DNA of 49,653 bases from Rhodopseudomonas palustris. GTDB taxonomy: Bacteria; Pseudomonadota; Alphaproteobacteria; Rhizobiales; Xanthobacteraceae. Within the stretch, counting starts at the first letter, position 1. Each line of letters starts with the position of its first letter. This document shows positions 37,181-46,644 of this stretch, piece by piece. A program made the translations under genes and the position numbers. The stretch is taken from the NCBI GenBank assembly GCA_016215605.1, contig JACRJB010000028.1, positions 1-49,653 on the forward strand, given 5' to 3'. The notes under the pieces were generated by a model. That model did no database searches. It was not told the origin of the DNA and saw nothing but the letters and a program-made list of their open reading frames with translations.

Positions 37181-38366
37181 CGCACCGCGCAAATCCCGCC
37201 GCGGACTGGCCATCGCCGGCGCCTTGCTCGCCTGCGGCGCGGCCGCCGTCGTCGTCACCGGGATCAACGCGCGCGAGAAAAGCAACGCCGAATTGCGGAG
37301 CTGGACCGACGAGCAGGCGATCTCGAGCGTCGCGGTCGCCAAGCCCGATGGCAAGGCGCGCGCCAGCACGCTCGATCTGCCGGGCCGGCTCGAGGCTTAC
37401 TCTCGCGCGCCGATCTACGCCCGCGTGTCCGGCTATGTGAAGAGCTGGAGCGCCGATATCGGCGCCAAGGTCAAGGCCGGGCAGGTGATCGCCGAAGTCG
37501 AAGCGCCGGATCTCGATCAGCAATTGCTGCAGGCGAAAGCCGATCTGCTCAGCCAGCAGGCCAGCGCGCGTCTGTCGGAAGCGACGCTCAACCGCCGCAA
37601 GACGCTGGTGGCGTCCAACTTCGTGTCCGCGCAGGAGATCGACGAACGCAGCGCGGATCTGTCGAACAAGAAGGCCGCTGTGAAGTCCGGCGAGGCCAAT
37701 GTCGAGCGGCTCGAAGCGCTCGCCGGCTTCAAGAAGATCACCGTGCCGTTCGACGGCGTCGTCACCGAGCGCAACACCGACGTCGGCGCGCTCATCAGCG
37801 CCGGCTCCAGCACCGGACCGGCGATGTTCGTGGTCTCGGACATCGCCAAGCTGCGCGTCTACGTCAACGTGCCGCAGACCTATGTGCCGATGATCAAGAT
37901 CGGCGCCAAGGCGGTGATCACGCTGCCGGAATATCCGAACCGCAGCTTCCCGGCGACGGTCGAGGCCTCGTCGCAGGCGGTCGACGTCTCCTCCGGCACG
38001 ACGCGGATGCAACTCGCGCTCGACAACGCCAAGGGCGAACTGATGCCGGGCGGCTACGCCAATGTGAAGCTCAGCCTGGCGCGCGACGAGGTGTCGCTGC
38101 ACATTCCGGCCAGCGCGCTGATGTTCAACCGCAGCGGATTGCGCGTCGCGACCGTTGGCCCCGACGACCGCGTCCAGCTCAAGACGGTGAAGATCGCGCG
38201 CGATCTCGGCCGCGAAATCGAACTCGCCTCCGGCCTCGCGCCCGACGACCGCATCATCATCGCGCCGCCGGACGGGATCAGCGACGGCGACAAGGTCCGC
38301 GTCGTCAGTGGCGACGGACCCAAGGGCAAGCCGACCGCGTCGGAGAAGCAGGACGTCAAGGGGTAG
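37170..38366 (+). CDS. RND efflux periplasmic adaptor (membrane fusion protein)
   Basis: A 398-residue HlyD/AcrA-type adaptor. A single N-terminal membrane anchor (about 12-31) is followed by a barrel-sandwich (lipoyl) half ending in GAKVKAGQVIAEVEAPDLD, an alpha-helical hairpin (about 115-175, rich in Gln, Ala and Lys), the second lipoyl half (KITVPFDGVVTERNTDVGAL) and beta-barrel and membrane-proximal domains. It has no lipobox cysteine, so it is anchored by the helix. It bridges the RND pump encoded just upstream to an outer membrane channel supplied from elsewhere. A palindromic repeat lies between its end and the convergent thiolase-like gene. Confidence 0.94.
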
Positions 38367-38371
38367 CTCTC

Positions 38372-38488
38372 CGTCATTGCGAGCCAACGGGTCGGCGCAT
38401 AGCGCCGCCCGATGACAGGCTCCGCGAAGCAATCCAGCGCAGTGCACTGAACTGGATTGCTTCGTCGCTTCGCTCCTCGCAATGACGG
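38372..38488. repeat. Palindromic intergenic repeat, family B
   Basis: Paired units GTCATTGCGAGCC...GAAGCAATCCAG and TGGATTGCTTCGTCGCTTCG...CTCGCAATGACGG fill most of the 167-bp gap between the convergent adaptor and thiolase-like genes. The long complementary ends could serve as a bidirectional terminator. Confidence 0.8.
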
Positions 38489-38533
38489 ATATCGGCTTTG
38501 CAGCGTTCCGCCGGCGTGCTCCAGAGCCTCGTG

Positions 38534-40048
38534 TCAACTGGCCGCTCGCCACTCCGGCACGCCGTCGGCGCCGACGGACATCGCGCCGCGCGCGCCGATC
38601 GGGCTCCGCTCCATGTTCGTCAGGAACGCCAGCGTCGCCTGATCCTGCGCCGGCACCCGCGCCAGGGTGCGCGCGCCGTCCGCCGTGCGCAGCATGACCA
38701 CGCCGTGCTCGACCTCGCCCTTGCCGGTGTAGATCACCGTGAAGGTCTCGACCGTTCCGTCACCTGACGCCTCGGTGACGAAGGCCGGGACTTCGCCGTA
38801 CGCCGCATCGGCCTTGGCCTGGACGCTGACCTGTTCGCTCAGCGCCTCTTGCTGCGGCTTACGCGACAGCACCAGCGCATGGTGCTTGGTGACAAAGCCG
38901 CCTTGTCCATACAGCAGGCCGAGCCTGGCGCCGCCCCGCAGCCTGCGCACCATCGCGCAGGCGGCGTGGGTCATGTAGGTGTTGAGCGGTGCGCCGAAGA
39001 ACGTCAGCCCGCCGGTCACGGTCGGCTGCACGTCGTCGCCGAGGCCGAGCGTGCGCCGCGCCATTTTCGGCACCACCGGAAAGCAGGAATACAGCTCGAT
39101 CGCATCGAAGGCGCGGCCGTCGCCGCCGACCAGCGATTTGATCGTGTCCAGCACCGCATTCTGCGCGTGGCTCTGCGTAAACTGATCGCGCGCCAGGAAG
39201 TCCCGCGGTTCTTCGGCCGAGGCGCCGCCGTGAATGTAGATCAGCCTGTCCTCGGCAATGCCGGCTTCGCGCGCCTTCGCCAGCGAGGTCAGCAGCACGG
39301 CGGCACCGAGATTGACGCTGGGATTGGCGACCATCAGCTTGGTGTAGGGCCAGGCGATCAGCCGATTGTCCGGCGATGGCGTGGTGATCTCGTGCGGTGC
39401 GAAGCCGCGCTTGATCCAGGCGTTCGGATTGGCGGCGGCCGCCTGCGCGTAGCGCGACCACAACACGCCGGACTCGTCGAGCGCCTGGCGCGGCGTCTGT
39501 CCCCAATGCGCCGCAGTGGCCGCTTCATACAGCGGATACACGGTGATCGGTCGCGCGACGCCGAGCTGAGTGGCGAGCGGCTTCTGGAATGCCGCGCCGC
39601 GCTTCGGCTCGGGCGCGTCGCTGGCGAACGGCGTCCACGGCAGTTCGAGCTTGGCGCGCGCCGCCTTGGTCGCGGTCGATTGCGCCTCGGCGCCGCAGAC
39701 CACGGCGACGCTCGCTTCGCCGCGCGCGATCCGCAGCGCGGCCTCGTGGATGAAGCGGATCGGGCTCTCGCCGCCGACCGGCCCGTAGAAGCAATGCCGC
39801 GGCGTAACCCCGAGCCGCTTGGCAAGCTGTTGCTCCGGTTCGTGATAGCGCCAGCTCAGGAAATTGACGATGTCGAGCGCGTCGATCTCGCGGACGAGGC
39901 CGGCGGCGCTGTCGTCGCCGGCACGTTGCACCGCTTGCTCCAGCAGCGCCAGCGGCTCGAGGCCTTGTGCGATGTCCTTGGGATGATCGGCGATTTCGCC
40001 GACACCGACGATGACGGGAATGCGGTCGGCCGGAAGTTGGGTCGTCAT
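38534..40048 (-). CDS. Thiolase-like protein lacking the catalytic Cys and His, with C-terminal OB-fold-like domain
   Basis: A 504-residue protein of the SCP-x/acetyl-CoA acetyltransferase-like thiolase branch. Thiolase landmarks can be followed (EAALRIARGEASVAVVCGAEA; ELYSCF; GGLTFFGAPLNTYMTHAACAM), but the position of the nucleophilic cysteine is glycine (about G93 in PVGGESP) and the GHP histidine is alanine (A353 in FGAPLN). Residues from about 405 form a small beta-rich domain (FTVIYTGKGEVEHGVVML) resembling the DUF35/OB domain partnered with SCP-x-like retro-aldolases. It may therefore cleave or bind a CoA thioester by other chemistry. Its ribosome binding site is weak. It is followed on the same strand, upstream, by a nitronate monooxygenase gene. 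Confidence 0.85.
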   Translation of the reverse strand: MTTQLPADRIPVIVGVGEIADHPKDIAQGLEPLALLEQAVQRAGDDSAAGLVREIDALDIVNFLSWRYHEPEQQLAKRLGVTPRHCFYGPVGGESPIRFIHEAALRIARGEASVAVVCGAEAQSTATKAARAKLELPWTPFASDAPEPKRGAAFQKPLATQLGVARPITVYPLYEAATAAHWGQTPRQALDESGVLWSRYAQAAAANPNAWIKRGFAPHEITTPSPDNRLIAWPYTKLMVANPSVNLGAAVLLTSLAKAREAGIAEDRLIYIHGGASAEEPRDFLARDQFTQSHAQNAVLDTIKSLVGGDGRAFDAIELYSCFPVVPKMARRTLGLGDDVQPTVTGGLTFFGAPLNTYMTHAACAMVRRLRGGARLGLLYGQGGFVTKHHALVLSRKPQQEALSEQVSVQAKADAAYGEVPAFVTEASGDGTVETFTVIYTGKGEVEHGVVMLRTADGARTLARVPAQDQATLAFLTNMERSPIGARGAMSVGADGVPEWRAAS

Positions 40049-40186
40049 TTTCTTGTTGTCGCTTTCTTTACGTTCACAGGTCGTCGCTCAGCAAGCAGTA
40101 CGAGGTTGGGCGCATTGAAGGCGCGGGACAACTCGTGCGCCGCGATGCGGAGTAGGCGATCCTCCCGGTCGGAAGTCGTCTGTTCC

Positions 40187-41320
40187 TCATTCCGCGACCA
40201 GTGCGTCGAGGTGTTCGACGGCCTCGGCGAAATCCTGCTTGAATTCCTGCACCACGGCGCCGGCGCTCTTGACGCTGTCGATCAGGCCGACACCTTGGCC
40301 GACGAAGTAACTGACCAGATCGCGCGCCTGAACGCTACCGGCTGCTGCGGCGCGATCGATCGCCAGGAAGGCGTCGCGGCTGATGATCGATTGCAGCGGC
40401 ATCGGCAACGCGCCTGGGCTGTCCGGGCCGCGATCCCACGCGTCGGTCCACACCGACCGCAATTGCCGCGCCGGCTTGCCGGTGCGGCCTTTCGAACGCA
40501 CCGCATCGCGCGACGAGGCCGCTATCATCTTCTCGCGAAAGATCTCGCTGGTTTCGGATTCAACGGTCGCCAGCCACACCGATCCGGTCCAGGCGCCGGC
40601 CGCGCCCATCGCCATGCAGGCCGCCATCTGCCGGCCGGTCATGATGCCGCCGGCCGCCAGCACCGGCACGTCGCGGATCGGTTTGATCGCCTTGATCACT
40701 TCGGGGACCAGCACCATCGTCGAGACTTCGCCGCAATGCCCGCCGGCTTCGGTGCCCTGCGCGACGATGATGTCGACGCCGGCGGCGACCTGCCGGATCG
40801 CGTGCTCCTTGGCGCCGACCAGCGCCGCCACCGGCACGCCGTGCTTGTGGCCCATGTCGATCATCGCCTTGGGCGGCACGCCGAGCGCGTTGGCGATCAG
40901 TCGGATCGGATGGCGGAACGACACCTCGAGCACTTCGAGCGCGCATTGCCCGTCGAACGGCTGTGGCTGATTGGCCGGCACCGGAACGGGCTTGTACTCG
41001 ATGTTGTACTTCTTCAGCAGGTCGCGGGTGAAGTCGCGATGCGCCGGGCCGATCCGCTTCTCCAGGCTCTGCCAGGTGACGTCCGTCTCGCCGGCGGTCG
41101 CGATGTTCTCCGGGATCAGCACGTCGAGGCCGTAGGGCTTGCCGTCGACGTGATCGTCGATCCAGCGCAGCTCCTGCTCGATGGTCTCCGGCGTATGAAT
41201 GGTGGCGCCGAGCACGCCGAATCCGCCCGCGCGGCTGACGGCGGCGACGACGTCCCGGCAATGGCTGAAAGCCAGCAGCGGGAATTCGATCCCGAGCATC
41301 TCGCAGATCGGCGACTTCAT
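40187..41320 (-). CDS. Nitronate monooxygenase / 2-nitropropane dioxygenase family flavoprotein
   Basis: A 377-residue FMN-dependent TIM-barrel enzyme. N-terminal MKSPICEMLGIEFPLLAFSHC, the phosphate-binding segment EAGGHCGEVSTMVLVPEV and ALVGAKEHAIRQVAAGVDIIVAQG are typical of the NMO family. NMOs oxidise alkyl nitronates; paralogues of this kind in catabolic clusters may instead act as enoyl reductases or oxidases, so the annotated name is only a family label. The start at 41320 has GGGGGAGATC 5 bases upstream; open frame upstream of it looks non-coding. It reads toward the thiolase-like gene and is divergent from a Baeyer-Villiger monooxygenase gene. Confidence 0.87.
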   Translation of the reverse strand: MKSPICEMLGIEFPLLAFSHCRDVVAAVSRAGGFGVLGATIHTPETIEQELRWIDDHVDGKPYGLDVLIPENIATAGETDVTWQSLEKRIGPAHRDFTRDLLKKYNIEYKPVPVPANQPQPFDGQCALEVLEVSFRHPIRLIANALGVPPKAMIDMGHKHGVPVAALVGAKEHAIRQVAAGVDIIVAQGTEAGGHCGEVSTMVLVPEVIKAIKPIRDVPVLAAGGIMTGRQMAACMAMGAAGAWTGSVWLATVESETSEIFREKMIAASSRDAVRSKGRTGKPARQLRSVWTDAWDRGPDSPGALPMPLQSIISRDAFLAIDRAAAAGSVQARDLVSYFVGQGVGLIDSVKSAGAVVQEFKQDFAEAVEHLDALVAE

Positions 41321-41532
41321 TGGTTCGATCTCCCCCGCCGGCCCATCTTTGACTCCCGCCATCGGCGGCGGGTTGGACGACGACGCTAGCGCATCGCGCC
41401 GGACGCTGCCAAGCGGGTGCGCCTTCGACAATTCCGTCCAGCAAAATAACTGAGCCGTTGTTCGGGCCTCTTGCGCTTTGCGCGTGTGGCGGGAATGCTG
41501 GCCGCAACAAGAACGAGATCGGGAGTGGAACC

Positions 41533-43200
41533 ATGGCTGCGCCTCGGCTGCGAACGGGCGAGCGCCCGACGATTTGTCACGACGTGGTCATCGTCGGCGC
41601 CGGATTCGGCGGGATGTACATGCTGCACCGGCTGCGTGGACTCGGATTGACGGCTCGCGTGTTTGAACAAGGCTCTGGCGTCGGTGGGACGTGGTACTGG
41701 AATCGCTATCCCGGCGCGCGCTGCGACGTCGAGAGCATGCAGTATTCATACTCGTTCTCCGACGAGCTGCAGCAGCAATGGGACTGGAGCGAGCGCTATG
41801 CGCCGCAGTCGGAAATCCTCGCTTATGCCAATCACGTTGCCGACCGCTTCGACCTGCGCCGTGACATCCAGTTCGACACCCGCGTCGACAGCGCGGTGTT
41901 CGACGAGGCGGCGCGGCGCTGGACAGTGACGACGTCGGATGGCGCGAGCGCCACCGCGCAATTCATCGTGCTCGCCACCGGCTGCCTGTCGAATGCAAAA
42001 ATGCCGGAGATCGATGGATTGGGCGACTTCAAGGGCCAGATCCATCACACCGGCCACTGGCCGCATCGAGAGGTCGACTTCAGCGGGCTGCGTGTCGGCG
42101 TGATCGGCACCGGCTCGTCGGCGATCCAGTCGATTCCGATCATCGCCGAACAGGCGCGCCGGCTGACGGTGTTTCAACGCACCGCTAATTTCTCGGTGCC
42201 GGCGCGCAACGCGAAACTGACGGAAGATGAGCGACAGTGGTTTCGCGACAACTATCCGGAGATCCGGCGCAAGGCGCGCGAGGAGATGCGCAACGGCATC
42301 TTCACCGAACCGCCGGAGAAGGGGGCTTTCGACGACTCGGACGGGGCGCGGCGGCAGAACTACGAGGCGCGGTGGAGCCGCGGTGGCCTGACCTTCATGT
42401 CGGCCTACAACAATCTCGCGCTCGACAAGGCCGCCAACGACACGGCCGCCGATTTCATTCGCGGCAAGATCGCCGACATCGTGCGCGACCCGGACGTGGC
42501 GAAGCGGCTGCAACCGGACAGCCATCCGGTCGGATCGAAGCGGATCTGCGTCGACACCGATTACTACGCGACCTTCAATCGCGACAACGTCGAATTGGTG
42601 GATCTTCGTGACACGCCGATCGCGCGGATCACGGCGGACGGCATTCGCGCCGGCGACATCGACTATCCGCTCGACGCGATCGTGTTCGCGACCGGCTTCG
42701 ACGCGATGACCGGCTCGGTCGCCAAGATCGAGATCAGGGGGCGCGAAGGCCGTACGCTCAACGGCAAGTGGGCGGAGGGCCCGCGCACCTATCTCGGACT
42801 GATGAGCGAGGGCTTTCCGAATCTGTTCCTGATCACCGGCCCGGGCAGCCCGTCGGTGCTCAGCAACATGATCGTGTCGATCGAGCAGCACGTCGAATGG
42901 ATCGCCGATTGCTTGGCGCATATGCGCGACGAAGGGCTCGATTGCATCGAGGCGAGCAGGCAGTCGGAGGACGATTGGGTCGCGCATGTCAACGAGGTCG
43001 CATATGGCACGCTCTATCCGCAGGCGAATTCCTGGTACATGGGCGCCAATGTGCCGGGCAAGCCGCGGGTGTTCATGCCCTATATCGGCGGCGTCGGCGT
43101 GTATCGCCAGATCTGCAACGATGTCGCGGCGAAGGGGTATCAGGGCTTTGTCATGAGCGCGGCGCCGAGATCGAATCCGATCGCGGTCCACAGTGCGTGA
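41533..43200 (+). CDS. Baeyer-Villiger monooxygenase (flavin-containing, cyclohexanone monooxygenase type)
   Basis: A 555-residue type I BVMO. It has the FAD motif G22AGFGG27, the BVMO fingerprint FxGxxxHTxxWP intact at 166-177 (FKGQIHHTGHWP), the NADPH motif G192TGSSA197 and the downstream ATGFDAMTG motif. Such enzymes use NADPH and O2 to insert oxygen beside a ketone carbonyl, giving an ester or lactone. The start at 41533 (MAAPRLR) has GGGAGTGG upstream. It is divergent from the nitronate monooxygenase gene, so the two may share regulation. The substrate is probably an alicyclic or long-chain ketone; no esterase or lactonase is adjacent to confirm this. Confidence 0.94.
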   Translation: MAAPRLRTGERPTICHDVVIVGAGFGGMYMLHRLRGLGLTARVFEQGSGVGGTWYWNRYPGARCDVESMQYSYSFSDELQQQWDWSERYAPQSEILAYANHVADRFDLRRDIQFDTRVDSAVFDEAARRWTVTTSDGASATAQFIVLATGCLSNAKMPEIDGLGDFKGQIHHTGHWPHREVDFSGLRVGVIGTGSSAIQSIPIIAEQARRLTVFQRTANFSVPARNAKLTEDERQWFRDNYPEIRRKAREEMRNGIFTEPPEKGAFDDSDGARRQNYEARWSRGGLTFMSAYNNLALDKAANDTAADFIRGKIADIVRDPDVAKRLQPDSHPVGSKRICVDTDYYATFNRDNVELVDLRDTPIARITADGIRAGDIDYPLDAIVFATGFDAMTGSVAKIEIRGREGRTLNGKWAEGPRTYLGLMSEGFPNLFLITGPGSPSVLSNMIVSIEQHVEWIADCLAHMRDEGLDCIEASRQSEDDWVAHVNEVAYGTLYPQANSWYMGANVPGKPRVFMPYIGGVGVYRQICNDVAAKGYQGFVMSAAPRSNPIAVHSA

Positions 43201-43403
43201 CGGCCGGTCGGCGTTGCGGCGTATGCGCGCTCGACAACGCCCGACCACATTGCGCCCCACAGCATGGCGGCGACGAGCCCGGCGATGTGACTGACGACGA
43301 CGAGAGATTTCGCGAAGGCGCGGGCCATGCGCATGGGTGTGGCGAGTGCGCCATCCGGTTCGATGGCCCGGATGCCGCGCTACGTCGGCAGCGCGGCCCC
43401 CGC

Positions 43404-44183
43404 TCAGAACGCCGTATAGCCGCCGTCGATCACGAAGGTGTCGGCGGTGTGATAAGACGACGCCTTGCTCATCAGATACACCGCGATGCCGCCGAAATCC
43501 TCGGGCTCGCCGAACCGCCGCACCGGGATGCGCGGCATCACGTTGGCGACGAATTTGTCGTTGCCCATGATGCCCGCGGTCATGTCGCTCTTGATCCAGC
43601 CCGGCAGGATCGCATTGGCGGTGACGCCGTTGCGGGCGAGCTCGACCGCGAGCGCGCGGACCAGCGCGTTGATCGCGGCCTTGGTCGCGGCGTAGTGCTC
43701 GTTGCGCGCGGTGCCGAAGATCGAGGCGAGGCTCGAGGTCGCGACCAGCCGGCCGAACGGATCGCCGTTCGCGGCCCGCTCGGTCATGTGCCGCGCGGCG
43801 GCCTGGAAGGCGTGGAAGACGCCGTCGAGATTGGTGGCGAACATCGAGCGCCACTGCTCCTCGGTACGATCGATGAACGCCTGCCGTCCGCCGCCGCCGA
43901 TGCCGGCATTGGCGAAGCAGCCGTCGACGCGGCCGAAGGCTTTCAGCGTCGCCTGCATCGCGGCCTGCACCGAGGCGGGATCGGTGACGTCGCAGACCTG
44001 CGCGTCGGCCTTGCCGCGCGCGCCGGCGAGGCTCGCCAACGCCGCCTTGTTCTTCTCCGGATTGCGGCCCCAGATCGAGACGTTGCAGCCGGCCGCGGCG
44101 AGCGCCTGCGCCATGCCGAGCCCGATGCCGCCATTGCCGCCGGTGATGACCGCGACGCGTCCGCTCAGATCGAAAATGCTCAT
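43404..44183 (-). CDS. SDR-family NAD(P)-dependent alcohol dehydrogenase
   Basis: A 259-residue classical SDR. Cofactor motif TGGNGGIG (14-21), NAG motif at 92-94, catalytic serine around S151, and an intact Y164xxxK168 (HYAATKAAIN). It interconverts a secondary alcohol and ketone. The start at 44183 (MSIFDLSG) has TGGAAACG upstream. It is convergent with the BVMO gene and divergent from the enoyl-CoA hydratase gene. Making the ketone substrate of the BVMO from an alcohol is an attractive but unproven role. The 203-bp gap 43201-43403 beyond it contains no supported gene. Confidence 0.92.
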   Translation of the reverse strand: MSIFDLSGRVAVITGGNGGIGLGMAQALAAAGCNVSIWGRNPEKNKAALASLAGARGKADAQVCDVTDPASVQAAMQATLKAFGRVDGCFANAGIGGGGRQAFIDRTEEQWRSMFATNLDGVFHAFQAAARHMTERAANGDPFGRLVATSSLASIFGTARNEHYAATKAAINALVRALAVELARNGVTANAILPGWIKSDMTAGIMGNDKFVANVMPRIPVRRFGEPEDFGGIAVYLMSKASSYHTADTFVIDGGYTAF

Positions 44184-44348
44184 ACAGCGTTTCCATTTTT
44201 GTTTGTCGCGCGCTAAACCGTGGGCCACGGCTGCGCGCTGTTATCGTCGCTCGACCATGGACAAGCGCGCCGCAAAAATCAAATATGGCTTCAGCTTCGA
44301 GAGCCTTCCACACCGCGGAATAAACGCGGACCAAGCGCGAGGAAACCC

Positions 44349-45149
44349 ATGCAGTTCAAACACGTCACGCTCGATTTCGACGGCCCGGTCGCGATCCTGA
44401 AGCTCGATCATCAGGAGGTGATGAACGCGGTTTCGATCGACATGCTGGGCGGCCTCGGCGAGGCGCTCGACGCGATCGAGGACAAGCGCGCCGAGGTGCG
44501 CTGCCTCGTCATCACCGGCGCGGGCCGCGCGTTCTGCACCGGCGCCAATCTGCAGGGCCGCAACTCCGGCAACAACATGAGCCAGAGCGGCAAGGGGGCG
44601 GGCGCCGCGCTCGAAACCGCCTTCCATCCGTTCCTGCGCCGGCTGCGCAAGCTGCATTGCCCGATCGTCACCTCGGTCAACGGTCCCGCCGCGGGCGCCG
44701 GCATGAGCTTCGCGCTGATGGGCGACATGATCCTGTGCGCGAAGTCGTCCTACTTCCTGCAGGCGTTCCGCCGCATCGGCCTGGTGCCGGATTGCGGCTC
44801 GACCTGGCTGCTGCCGCGGCTGATCGGCAAGGCGCGCTCGGTCGAATTGTCGTTGCTCGGCGAGAAGCTGCCGGCCGAGAAGGCGCTCGAATGGGGTCTG
44901 GTCAATCGCGTCTACGACGATGCCGAGCTGTGGACCGAGACCATGAAGCTGGCGCAGGAGCTCGCCAACGGCCCGACCATCGCGCTGTCGCTGATCCGCA
45001 AGCTGTATTGGGACTCGCCGGAGAATTCGTTCGAAGAGCAGCTCAACCTCGAATTCGAATCGCAGCGCATCGCCGGCTCGACCGACGACTTCAAGGAAGG
45101 CGTCGGCGCGTTCCTCGAAAAGCGCCCGGCGAAATTCCAGGGCAAATAA
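44349..45149 (+). CDS. Enoyl-CoA hydratase/isomerase family protein (PaaG-like)
   Basis: A 266-residue crotonase-fold enzyme. The oxyanion-hole segments AFCTGANLQG and NGPAAGAGMSFALMGD are present. The position of the second catalytic glutamate is aspartate D148 in RIGLVPDCGSTWLLPRLIG, a pattern typical of PaaG-type isomerases rather than straight hydratases; the first glutamate position (in GAGMSFAL) is also non-acidic. Double-bond isomerisation is thus more likely than hydration. The start at 44349 has GAGGAAA 4 bases upstream. It is followed by the APH-fold kinase gene after 7 bp, implying one operon. Confidence 0.91.
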   Translation: MQFKHVTLDFDGPVAILKLDHQEVMNAVSIDMLGGLGEALDAIEDKRAEVRCLVITGAGRAFCTGANLQGRNSGNNMSQSGKGAGAALETAFHPFLRRLRKLHCPIVTSVNGPAAGAGMSFALMGDMILCAKSSYFLQAFRRIGLVPDCGSTWLLPRLIGKARSVELSLLGEKLPAEKALEWGLVNRVYDDAELWTETMKLAQELANGPTIALSLIRKLYWDSPENSFEEQLNLEFESQRIAGSTDDFKEGVGAFLEKRPAKFQGK

Positions 45150-45156
45150 GTACGCG

Positions 45157-46155
45157 ATGGCCGCACCGGCTTTTGTCGAGGCGCTGGCGAAAAGCGTGCA
45201 GTCGTGGTGCGCCGGCGCGACCGGCGTCCGCGACGTCGCGCAGCTGTCCGGCGGCGCCAGCCAGGAAACCTGGTCGTTCGTGATCGCGCGATCGGGCGGC
45301 GACATCCCGGCGATCCTGCGCCGCTCGCCGCCGGGATACGGCAGCGTGTCCGGTCGGGCCGCGGGGCTGTCGGCCGAGGCCGAGCTGATGCGGCTCGCCT
45401 ACGATGCCGGGGTGCCGTCGCCGCGGGTCCTGCACGTGCTCACCGAGCGCGACGGGCTCGGCGACGGTTTTTTGATGCAGAAGGTGGAGGGCGAAACCAT
45501 CCCGCGCAAGATCCTGCGCGACGATCTGTTCGCCGCCACGCGGCCGCTTCTGGCGCGGCAGATCGGCTCGATTCTCGCCGGCCTGCACGGCATCGACCGC
45601 GCCGCGCTGCCGGCGCTGCGCACGCTCAGTTCGACCGAGGAGATCGAGCTGTTGCGCGCGGACTATCGCGGCATGGATTGGCCGCGGCCGGTGTTCGAAC
45701 TGGCGCTGCGCTGGCTGGCCGATCACGATCCCGGCGCGTCGCAGGCGATCACGCTGGTGCACGGCGACTTCCGCCACGGCAACCTGATCATCGGGCCCGA
45801 CGGCGTGCGCGCGGTGCTCGATTGGGAGCTGGCGCATCTCGGCGATCCGATGGAAGACCTCGGCTGGGTCTGCGTCAATTCCTGGCGGTTCGGCGAGATC
45901 GACAAGCCGGTCGGCGGACTCGGCTCGCGCGAGGAGATGTTCGCGGGTTACGAAGCGGCGGGCGGCCGCGTCGACGCCGAGCGCGTCAAGTTCTGGGAAG
46001 TGATGGGCACACTGCGCTGGGGCATCATGTGCTGCGGCATGATGCAGCGCTTCCGCCAGGGGCCCGACCACTCGATGGAGCGCGCGATGATCGGTCGCCG
46101 CTCGTCCGAGACCGAGATCGATCTGCTGCGGCTGCTGGCGCCGCGCGGCGCATGA
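45157..46155 (+). CDS. Phosphotransferase family protein (APH fold, ACAD10-like)
   Basis: A 332-residue aminoglycoside phosphotransferase/choline kinase-fold protein. The catalytic loop LVHGDFRHGNLI supplies the Asp and Asn, and the metal-binding segment DWELAHLGDPMEDLGW follows. In bacteria such proteins are often found next to acyl-CoA dehydrogenases and correspond to the kinase domain of ACAD10/11, which phosphorylate 4-hydroxyacyl-CoA before dehydrogenation. The context here (crotonase, DUF6285 and nearby acyl-CoA dehydrogenase genes) fits that role, not antibiotic resistance. The start has no strong ribosome binding site; coupling to the preceding gene 7 bp upstream is likely. Confidence 0.9.
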   Translation: MAAPAFVEALAKSVQSWCAGATGVRDVAQLSGGASQETWSFVIARSGGDIPAILRRSPPGYGSVSGRAAGLSAEAELMRLAYDAGVPSPRVLHVLTERDGLGDGFLMQKVEGETIPRKILRDDLFAATRPLLARQIGSILAGLHGIDRAALPALRTLSSTEEIELLRADYRGMDWPRPVFELALRWLADHDPGASQAITLVHGDFRHGNLIIGPDGVRAVLDWELAHLGDPMEDLGWVCVNSWRFGEIDKPVGGLGSREEMFAGYEAAGGRVDAERVKFWEVMGTLRWGIMCCGMMQRFRQGPDHSMERAMIGRRSSETEIDLLRLLAPRGA

Positions 46156-46214
46156 TCCGAACCTGGTCCGCCGGTTTTCGGATCGGACCATGCGCAAACC
46201 GAAGAGAGGCGGCA

Positions 46215-46589
46215 ATGCAGGACGAACCCAGGCCGGATGAACTGATCAAGGCGGTGGCCGATTTCCTGCGCGACCAGATCGCGCCGCAGATCACCGGCCA
46301 TGCCGCGTTCAAGCTGCGCGTCGGCATCAACGCGCTCGACCTGGTGACGCGGCAATTGACGCTGGCCGGCGACAGCGACGCTGCGGAACACGCCAGCCTG
46401 AAGGCGCTGCTCGGCCACGACGGCTCGTTGCTCGAGCTGAATGCCGAACTCGCCGAGAGCATCGCGTCGGGCGCCGTCGACCTGTCGACGCCCGGCGTGA
46501 AGGACCATCTGTGGCGCACCACGCTGGCCAAGCTCGCGGTCGATCAGCCGACCTACGCGAGCTATCGGCGGGAGACGGCACAGAAGTAG
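46215..46589 (+). CDS. DUF6285 domain protein
   Basis: A small 124-residue, mostly alpha-helical soluble protein (MQDEPRPDELIKAVADFLRD...). It matches the DUF6285 type, which regularly occurs next to APH-fold phosphotransferases and acyl-CoA dehydrogenases. The function is unknown; an accessory or regulatory subunit of the kinase is plausible. The start at 46215 has AGAGAGG about 6 bases upstream. It is 59 bp after the phosphotransferase stop and is the last gene of the crotonase-kinase-DUF6285 operon, ahead of two repeat clusters. Confidence 0.82.
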   Translation: MQDEPRPDELIKAVADFLRDQIAPQITGHAAFKLRVGINALDLVTRQLTLAGDSDAAEHASLKALLGHDGSLLELNAELAESIASGAVDLSTPGVKDHLWRTTLAKLAVDQPTYASYRRETAQK

Positions 46590-46644
46590 TTGCCGTCAGA
46601 GCGAAGACAGCCACGGCGTCGCCGCGACCAACAACCTATCGTTC

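Noticed and set aside
43140-43334. A 64-codon frame on minus with a hydrophobic segment (possible small membrane protein)
   Set aside because: It overlaps the 3' end of the BVMO gene and has no ribosome binding site or recognisable homology; left out for lack of support.
41746-44334. An 862-codon open frame on minus across the BVMO and SDR genes
   Set aside because: It overlaps two genes with perfect catalytic motifs and is low complexity in translation.
45157-46155. Aminoglycoside resistance enzyme
   Set aside because: The fold is APH-like, but the neighbouring acyl-CoA genes and the DUF6285 protein point to the ACAD10-type metabolic kinase.
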